From assembly GCA_022843905.1 (NCBI GenBank), contig JALHMT010000033.1, positions 1 to 57,279 on the forward strand: DNA of 57,279 nt. The letters run 5' to 3'. This document shows positions 51,437-57,279 of the stretch, in pieces (position 1 is the stretch's first letter; each line of letters opens with the position of its first letter). Source of the stretch: Rubrivivax sp. GTDB taxonomy: Bacteria; Pseudomonadota; Gammaproteobacteria; Burkholderiales; Burkholderiaceae_C. The position numbers and the translations under genes were made by a program. The notes beneath the pieces were generated by a model. It saw only the letters and a program-made list of their open reading frames with translations. It was not told where the DNA came from and did no database searches.

Positions 51437-52687
51437 CTACTCGAAACCGCCGATCTGCCCGCAAGGCAGGACGCGGAACTCGACGCGGCGGTCAGGCGCG
51501 TCCTGGGCGTCGTCGGTGCCGCTGCCGACCAGGTTCTCGCGCCAGCCGCGGCCCACCGGCTTGGTGCGCGGGCCCAGGTCGCGCGCTTCCACCGTCAGCC
51601 GTTGCTGCAGGGTCTGCGCACGCTGCTGCGACAGCCGGTCGTTGAAGGCTTCCGAACCGGTGCGGCTGGTGTGCCCCAGGATGGCCATGCAGGCCTTGGC
51701 GGTGTCGGCCTCGCGCGCGATCTGGCGCAGCCACATGGGGTACTGCGCCGACAGCGGGTTGCGCTCGCGGTCGGTCCAGAACTCGACGCGGCCGGGCTCG
51801 AACAGGAAACGGATCTGCAGCACGTCGTTGCGGATGGCGAAGGCCACGACCCGGCCGAACGCTGCCTCGGCTTCCTGCAGGCGGCCGGTGTTGACGAGCG
51901 ACATGTACTCGCCGGTCAGCGCCTTCAGCCGCGGCGCGTCGCGCTCCTGGTTGGCCTTGCGAAAGCCCTCCAGCGCCTGCGGGAAGCGCTGCTCGTCGTA
52001 GGCCCGGGTGGCTTCGCTGATGGTGGCCGCCAGGCCCAGGCGCTGCAGGTAGTCGTTGTCGGCGCGCTGGCCCGGCGGGGTGGCCGCCGTGCGGGCATAG
52101 GCCGTCACGGCCTGGTCCTTCACGATCACCGGGCTGTCGCGGTAGTAGGGCGTGGGCTCGTTGTTGACGTCCTCGGCGCGCGCCATCGCCGAGGCCTGCG
52201 CCAGCGAGAGGCCGCTCTTCAGGTCGGTGATGGCCAGGTTGAGCTTCAGCACCTGCTTCTGGCCGGGCACCGCCTCCCGGCTGATGGTGCCGGTGAGCAA
52301 AGCATCGGCGCGCGCGATCTCGCTGGCCTGGAAGGGCACGATCTGGTACTGCGGATGCTCTTTGGCGATGCGCGCCACGATGCGCTGTTCGAGCAGCCGC
52401 GTGGCCGCCGTCTGCTGGCCGGTGTCGATGTCGATCATGGGATCGACCACCAGGCGCTTCCTGCCCACCACGCTCTCGACGCGCGCCAGAAAGCCCGGCA
52501 GCTTGCTGGTCTGGCCGATCAGCTTTTCGGTGGCCTCGACGATGGCCTGCTCGAAGTTGGGCAGGCCGGTGTTGCGCGGCGGGCCGGCGGTCTGCAGGCA
52601 GGCCGTGAGAAACAGGCTGGACAGGCAGGCCAGCAACAGGCCGGCCCCGCGGGCACCGGCCAGGAAGGACAGGGAACGCTTGATCAC
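51437..52687 (-). CDS. OmpA-family lipoprotein with an N-terminal novel region
   Basis: 416 residues. SLFLTACLQT is a lipobox, so it is lipid-anchored. Residues 45-200 resemble periplasmic domains handling assembly (IDTGQQTAATRLLEQRIVARI). A TPR-like pair follows (ALEGFRKANQERDAPRLKAL). The C-terminal OmpA-like domain has the peptidoglycan-binding pattern ILGHTSRTGSEAFNDRLSQQ and RRVEFRVLPC. It probably ties the outer membrane to the wall. No partner genes are visible. Confidence 0.85.
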   Translation of the reverse strand: MIKRSLSFLAGARGAGLLLACLSSLFLTACLQTAGPPRNTGLPNFEQAIVEATEKLIGQTSKLPGFLARVESVVGRKRLVVDPMIDIDTGQQTAATRLLEQRIVARIAKEHPQYQIVPFQASEIARADALLTGTISREAVPGQKQVLKLNLAITDLKSGLSLAQASAMARAEDVNNEPTPYYRDSPVIVKDQAVTAYARTAATPPGQRADNDYLQRLGLAATISEATRAYDEQRFPQALEGFRKANQERDAPRLKALTGEYMSLVNTGRLQEAEAAFGRVVAFAIRNDVLQIRFLFEPGRVEFWTDRERNPLSAQYPMWLRQIAREADTAKACMAILGHTSRTGSEAFNDRLSQQRAQTLQQRLTVEARDLGPRTKPVGRGWRENLVGSGTDDAQDAPDRRVEFRVLPCGQIGGFE

Positions 52688-52814
52688 GGACAGGTCTCCT
52701 CCGCGCCGTCATGGTCGCGCGCGCGAAGGGGATTGTCAGCCTTGCCGAGGTCCGCTCACAGCGCGCAAGCTAGGGGGTGCCAGGCGACCTGCTCGCCTGC
52801 GCCGGTCCCGACGT

Positions 52815-53873
52815 TCAGGCGGTTGGGGGCTGGTTGCCGCGGTGCTGCTCGGTCTCGCCATGCGCGCTCAGCAGTTCGAGCAGCTGCTTGCGGATCAGCA
52901 TGCCCGGCCTGTCGCTGTCCATCGAATACTCGACCCCGCGGCGGCGGATGTCGACCAGCGCGTCGGGGTCGGTGGACTCCAGGATGTCCTTGTCCTCGCG
53001 CGTGATGACGTGGTCGAAGTCGATCAGCATCTGCTCGGGGCAGTCGGCCTCGGTGTCGTTGCGGAACAGCCACTGCACCAGCTGCAGCTGGCCGTCGTCG
53101 ATGGGCGTGAAGCAGTTGATGATGATGTGTCGCACGCCGCTGGGGTACTCGATGTCCAGCCGCCGGCTGAACGGCAGGTAGTAGGCATTGCGCATGTGGC
53201 GTTGCGTGATGGGATCGGTGCTGCCGCTCACCCGGTGGAAGGCCGGCGGGTTGGTCGCGTCGATGAGGGTCTCGGCCTGGAAGCCGATGGAGCCGTCGCC
53301 GTTCTTGCGCTCCACCAGCTCGTACTTGCTGGGCTTGGGCTGTGCGGCCACGCCGAAGGTGGCGCGGTGCACGAAGCTGAAGTGGCTGTTGTCGAAGCTG
53401 TTCTCCAGCGCACGGATGGGGCTGGTGGCCCAGCGCTCGTAGAACTGGTAGATCGTGCGCCAGCCCGGCGCGCCGAACTCGGGCACCTCGGGAATGGGCG
53501 CGATCGGTTCTTCCAGCGCCACCCAGGCGTAGCCGTACTTCGCCACGCAGCGGTAGGCCGGCGTGCAGTACTCGGCCGGGATGGCGCGCTCGGCGTCGTA
53601 CTGCGGGATGCGGATGACGCGGCCGCCGGCGTTGTAGGTCCAGCCGTGGTAGCCGCATTCCAGCGCGCCGTTCACGCAGCGGCCCTTGCTGAGCCTGGCG
53701 GTGCGGTGGCAGCAGCGGTCCTTCAGCGCGGCGGGCTGGCCCTCGGCGTCGAGGAACAGCACGATGTCCTCGCCCAGCAGCCTGAAGGGCTTGGGCAGGC
53801 CGCCCTCCAGCATCGACAGCGGCATGACGGCGTGCCAGAACTTGCGGAAGACGGGTTGGCGGGTGATCAGCAT
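52815..53873 (-). CDS. Rieske-type aromatic ring-hydroxylating oxygenase
   Basis: 352 residues. The Rieske cluster ligands are in RCCHR (Cys54, His56) and ECGYHGW (Cys73, His76). The catalytic iron site follows in ENSFDNSHFSFVH (Asp and two His). This matches the alpha subunit of oxygenases like vanillate demethylase or pheophorbide a oxygenase. No reductase or ferredoxin is next to it, so it would need a partner from elsewhere. The start at 53873 was chosen for the family N-terminus. The substrate is unknown. Confidence 0.9.
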   Translation of the reverse strand: MLITRQPVFRKFWHAVMPLSMLEGGLPKPFRLLGEDIVLFLDAEGQPAALKDRCCHRTARLSKGRCVNGALECGYHGWTYNAGGRVIRIPQYDAERAIPAEYCTPAYRCVAKYGYAWVALEEPIAPIPEVPEFGAPGWRTIYQFYERWATSPIRALENSFDNSHFSFVHRATFGVAAQPKPSKYELVERKNGDGSIGFQAETLIDATNPPAFHRVSGSTDPITQRHMRNAYYLPFSRRLDIEYPSGVRHIIINCFTPIDDGQLQLVQWLFRNDTEADCPEQMLIDFDHVITREDKDILESTDPDALVDIRRRGVEYSMDSDRPGMLIRKQLLELLSAHGETEQHRGNQPPTA

Positions 53874-54089
53874 GAAGCGGGTCTCGGCTCGAAGTGGTGC
53901 ATGCGCGCAGGCCGGTGGGGCGGCCGCGCGCGCCTTCGGGAGCAATTTCCGGCTGACACGGTGGCCATGCACCAGGGCAGTGAACGCTTCTACTCTCCGA
54001 AGCCACTCTAGCAGGCCCCGTGCCAGCGAGGCCGCACGAGGCTGCAGCAGGCGCCGGGGCACGCGCACGAAAGTTGCATCAGGGGCCCC

Positions 54090-55943
54090 ATGACCCCAGG
54101 TGCCGCCGGCCAGACCGCCTCCCCCATCCAGAGCTTCCTGGACCAGCTGCACAGCGAGTTCGCGGCGCTCGACAAGGGGCAGGTGGCCACTTACATCCCC
54201 GAGCTGGCAAAGGCCGATCCCTCGCGTTTCGGCATCGTCATCGCCACCGTGGACGGCCAGGTCTACGAAGCGGGCGACACACGCCACGAGTTCACCCTGC
54301 AGTCCATCAGCAAGCCGCTGGTCTACGGCGTGGCGCTGGAAGACCGCGGGCCGGCACGGGTGCAGCAGGCCATCGGTGTGGAGCCCAGCGGCGACGCCTT
54401 CAACTCGATCAGCCTGGAGCCGGGCAGCGGACGGCCGCTGAACCCGATGATCAACGCCGGCGCCATCGCCACGGCCAGCCTGGTGGGCGGCGCCACGCGC
54501 AGCCAGCGCCTGGCGCGCGTGCTCGGCGCGTTGTCGGCTTACGCCGGACGGCCGCTGGGCATCGACGAGGCGGTGTTCGAGTCGGAGCGCTCCACCGGCC
54601 ACCGCAACCGCGCCATCGGCCACATGCTGCGCAACTACGGCATCGTCACCGACGACCCGGAAGACGCGCTGGACCTGTACTTCCGCCAGTGCAGCATCCT
54701 GGTGGGCTGCCGCGACCTGGCCCTGATGGCCGCCACACTGGCCAACGCCGGCGTCAACCCGCTGACGGGCATGCGGGCCGTCGCCGCGCAGCACATCGCG
54801 CCCATCCTCAGCGTGATGACGACCTGCGGCATGTACGACTTCTCGGGCGAATGGGTCTACCGCGTGGGCATGCCAGCCAAGAGCGGCGTGGGTGGCGGCA
54901 TCATCGCCGTGCTGCCGGGGCAGCTGGGCATCGGTGTGTATTCCCCGGCACTCGACGAGCGCGGCAACAGCGTGCGCGGCGTCCAGGTGTGCCAGGCGAT
55001 GTCGTCGCGCCTGGGGCTGCACTTCCTGCAGCCGCCGCGCGTGGCCTCGGCCGCCGTGCGTTCGCGCTACACGCTGGCCACCGTGCGCTCCAAGCGCCGG
55101 CGGCCGCTGCACGAGAACCAGCTGCTCGACACCGAAGGCCGCCGCGCCGTGGTGTACGAGCTGCAGGGCGACCTGAGCTTCGCCACCATCGAACAGCTGC
55201 TGCGCGAGATCGTCGACGAAGGCCAGGACGTGCACTACGCCGTGCTCGACTTCAAGCGCGTGACGCACGCCGACCCCGCCGCCACGCGGCTGCTGGCCAA
55301 CCTGGTGTCGTGCTGCGACCAGCGCGCGCAGCAGGTGGTGATGACGCGCGTGCGCCGCGGCGAGCTGCTGGCCGACTTCGGCAACCAGCTCGCGCCGCAC
55401 CGGGCGCGCGCCGTCAGCTTCCAGCCCCAGCTGGACATGGGCCTGGAGACCTGCGAGCGGGGCCTGATCGAACGCTACGGCGGCGAGCCACGACCCGCCC
55501 CGCGGGCCGGACTGGCCGACCACCGGCTGTGCGCCGGCGCCAGCGCCGAAGAACTGGCGGTGCTGGAAGGTGCCACCGAGACGCATGTCTACGACCCGGG
55601 CAGCACGCTGGTGAGCCGCGGCGACGCAGCCGACCGGTTGTTCTTCCTGGTGCGCGGCGAGGTCAGCGTGGTCGTCGGCCTGCCGCAGGGCGGGCACAAG
55701 CGGCTGTCCACGCTGTCGGCCGGCATGGGCTTCGGCGAGACGGCCCTGACGGTGGGCGGGGTGCGCACGGCCGACGTGCGCGCCGACACCGAGGTGGAGT
55801 GCCGCACGCTCGATACCACCGCCTTCGTGCGGCTGCAGCAGACGCACCCGGCGCTGGTCATCAAGCTGCTGGGCAACCTGTTGCGCAGCAGCACCGAGAC
55901 CGCGATGCGGCTGACCAGCGAAGTGGCGGCACTGGAAGCCTGA
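54090..55943 (+). CDS. glsA: Glutaminase fused to STAS and cyclic-nucleotide-binding domains
   Basis: 617 residues, about twice a plain glutaminase. Residues 1-315 are a serine-dependent glutaminase, with the SxxK pair at Ser72 and Lys75 (QSISKPLVYG), EPSGDAFNSI and NPMINAGAIA. Residues about 345-445 look like a STAS domain (VVYELQGDLSFATIEQLL, FKRVTHADPAATRLL). About 475-600 is a cNMP-type domain (VSRGDAADRLFFLVRGEVSV, GMGFGETALTVGGVRTADV). It hydrolyses glutamine to glutamate and ammonia; the extra domains suggest control by a nucleotide and a partner protein. It is divergent from the Rieske gene. Confidence 0.92.
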   Translation: MTPGAAGQTASPIQSFLDQLHSEFAALDKGQVATYIPELAKADPSRFGIVIATVDGQVYEAGDTRHEFTLQSISKPLVYGVALEDRGPARVQQAIGVEPSGDAFNSISLEPGSGRPLNPMINAGAIATASLVGGATRSQRLARVLGALSAYAGRPLGIDEAVFESERSTGHRNRAIGHMLRNYGIVTDDPEDALDLYFRQCSILVGCRDLALMAATLANAGVNPLTGMRAVAAQHIAPILSVMTTCGMYDFSGEWVYRVGMPAKSGVGGGIIAVLPGQLGIGVYSPALDERGNSVRGVQVCQAMSSRLGLHFLQPPRVASAAVRSRYTLATVRSKRRRPLHENQLLDTEGRRAVVYELQGDLSFATIEQLLREIVDEGQDVHYAVLDFKRVTHADPAATRLLANLVSCCDQRAQQVVMTRVRRGELLADFGNQLAPHRARAVSFQPQLDMGLETCERGLIERYGGEPRPAPRAGLADHRLCAGASAEELAVLEGATETHVYDPGSTLVSRGDAADRLFFLVRGEVSVVVGLPQGGHKRLSTLSAGMGFGETALTVGGVRTADVRADTEVECRTLDTTAFVRLQQTHPALVIKLLGNLLRSSTETAMRLTSEVAALEA

Positions 55944-56001
55944 AGATGCGTCGCAGTGACTGCGCGGCAGCACAATGCCTGCGCCACCGCTGCCGCACGC
56001 C

Positions 56002-57279
56002 ATGACTTCCGAGCCCCTTGCGCCCCACCCCGGCACTGCAGCCGCAACGCAGCGCCACGAGGTGCTGATCCTGGGCGCCGGCATGTCGGGCCTGTGCATG
56101 GCCATCCAGCTGAAGAAGGCGGGGCGGCACGACTTCGTGATCCTCGAACAGTCGACCGGACTGGGCGGCACCTGGTGGGACAACCGCTACCCCGGCGCGC
56201 ACGTCGACGTGCCGGCACCGCTGTACTGCTTCAGCTTCGAGCCCAACCCGCGCTGGCAGCGGCGCTTCGCGGCCGCGCCCGAGATCCAGGCCTACATGGC
56301 GCATTGCGCCGACAAGTACGGGATCACGAAGCACATCCGCTTCGGCACGCGCATCAGCGACGCGGTGTTCGACGAGGCCGCCGGCCGCTGGCAGGTGCGC
56401 AGCGCGGCGGGCGAGCACTTCGATGCGCGCTTCTTCGTCTGCAGCACCGGGCCGCTGAGCCAGGCGCGCTGGCCCGACATCCCGGGCCTGGAGAGTTTCG
56501 CCGGGCAGCGTCTGCATTCGGCGCGCTGGGATCCGCGGGCGGCCTTGCAAGGCCGACGCGTGGGCGTGATCGGCACCGGGTCAACGGCGGCGCAGCTGGT
56601 GCCCGAGGTCGCCAAGGCCGCCGCGAAGCTCGTCGTCTTCCAGCGCACCGCCAACTGGGTGCTGCCGCGCATGGACCGCCCGTACAACGCGCTCGACCGC
56701 GCGCTGGCACGATCGGCGCTCTACTCGCGCGCCGTACGCGGCTTCTGGTACCGCGTGCTCGAGTGGGGCCGGCGTGGCTTCGACGAAGGCAGCTTCGCGC
56801 GGCGGCACATGACGGCGGCGGCGCACCGCCACCTGCGGCGGCAGGTGGCCGATCGCGCACTGCGCGACAAGCTCGTGCCGCCCTACCCCTTCGGCTGCAA
56901 GCGGCTGATCTATTCGAACGACTACCTTTCCACGCTCGCCCAGCCCCATGTCGAGCTGGTGACGGGGACGATCTCGCACGTCACGCCCGGCGGCATCGTC
57001 ACCGCCGACGGCCGCGAGCAGGCGCTGGACGCCCTCGTTTGCGCCACCGGCTTCGACACCACGCACCTGATGTCATCGTTGCTGGTGCAGGGCCGCGGCG
57101 GCCGCAGGCTGGCCGAAGCCTGGGCCGACGGCCCCGAGGCCTACCGGGGCGTGACGGTGGCGGGTTTCCCGAACCTGTTCCTGATGCTGGGGCCCAACAC
57201 CGGCACCGGCCACACCAGCACGCTGCTGTACATCGAGCCGCAGGTGCAGTTCGCACTGGACGCGATGCAGCGGGTGCGC
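56002..57279 (+). CDS. Flavin-containing (Baeyer-Villiger-type) monooxygenase, cut by window end
   Basis: 426 codons are visible and the frame is still open at the edge. VLILGAGMSGLCMAIQLK binds FAD, GVIGTGSTAAQLVPE binds NADPH and FAGQRLHSARWDP fits the Baeyer-Villiger fingerprint (FxGxxxHxxxW). LGGTWWDNRYPGAHVDVP is also typical. It would oxidise ketones to esters or lactones with O2 and NADPH. The 3' end and any substrate clue lie outside the window. Confidence 0.9.
   Translation, partial: MTSEPLAPHPGTAAATQRHEVLILGAGMSGLCMAIQLKKAGRHDFVILEQSTGLGGTWWDNRYPGAHVDVPAPLYCFSFEPNPRWQRRFAAAPEIQAYMAHCADKYGITKHIRFGTRISDAVFDEAAGRWQVRSAAGEHFDARFFVCSTGPLSQARWPDIPGLESFAGQRLHSARWDPRAALQGRRVGVIGTGSTAAQLVPEVAKAAAKLVVFQRTANWVLPRMDRPYNALDRALARSALYSRAVRGFWYRVLEWGRRGFDEGSFARRHMTAAAHRHLRRQVADRALRDKLVPPYPFGCKRLIYSNDYLSTLAQPHVELVTGTISHVTPGGIVTADGREQALDALVCATGFDTTHLMSSLLVQGRGGRRLAEAWADGPEAYRGVTVAGFPNLFLMLGPNTGTGHTSTLLYIEPQVQFALDAMQRVR

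Overview
The window is GC-rich (about 70% by eye), densely coded and free of rRNA, tRNA, insertion sequences and CRISPR arrays. Several gene families suggest a Burkholderiales betaproteobacterium, perhaps near Rubrivivax, Roseateles or Leptothrix: a Bug/TctC binding protein, a PEP-CTERM protein, TIGR03643 and VF530 proteins, and a glutaminase with STAS and cNMP domains. The genus is inference from family content, not a computed placement.

Region 1 (1-10275) is a secretion and modification island. A type I secretion system is split in two. TolC-like outer membrane protein lies at 157-1551, while the adaptor (4914-6137) and the LapB/LssB-type ABC exporter (6138-8417) follow an O-GlcNAc-transferase-like TPR glycosyltransferase (8425-10275) in one minus-strand operon. 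Between the two halves, on the plus strand, is a compact four-gene cassette: a small Tat-type exported protein, a PqqD-like protein, an HprK-related kinase and an NTP_transf_5 nucleotidyltransferase. This matches the bioinformatically named but functionally unknown HPr-rel-A system and is the best candidate here for undescribed biology.

Region 2 (10399-20286) is mixed: a class V aminotransferase, a GST, a secreted fasciclin protein with a clear terminator, a Tat-type amidohydrolase, a PEP-CTERM SGNH hydrolase, and a run of MFS transporter, glycerate 2-kinase, HpcH/HpaI aldolase and IclR regulator. The aldolase and kinase resemble the lower half of galactarate/glucarate catabolism.

Region 3 (20322-35837 and 42694-48472) is a nearly complete pectin and galacturonate locus. 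It has a pectinesterase-pectate lyase fusion, an SGNH esterase-pectate lyase fusion, a TonB-dependent receptor, a four-gene sugar ABC importer, oligogalacturonate lyase, KdgF, KduI, KduD and KdgK. A second, oxidative branch has uronate dehydrogenase, a lactonase and a TRAP transporter. Both divergent control regions (kduI/kdgF and kdgK/udh) carry a 15-bp site close to the enterobacterial KdgR box, which points to the IclR regulator at 19429-20286 as the common switch.

Region 4 (35940-42597) holds a LysR/TctC pair opposite a lipoprotein hydrolase, an S9 peptidase lipoprotein and a methyltransferase. Region 5 (48623-57279) holds SOUL, TerB-like, CysK, two tiny conserved proteins, an OmpA-type lipoprotein, a Rieske oxygenase, the multidomain glutaminase and a flavin monooxygenase cut by the window edge. 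GC-rich intergenic repeats occur at 18401, 19401, 26362 and 28336.
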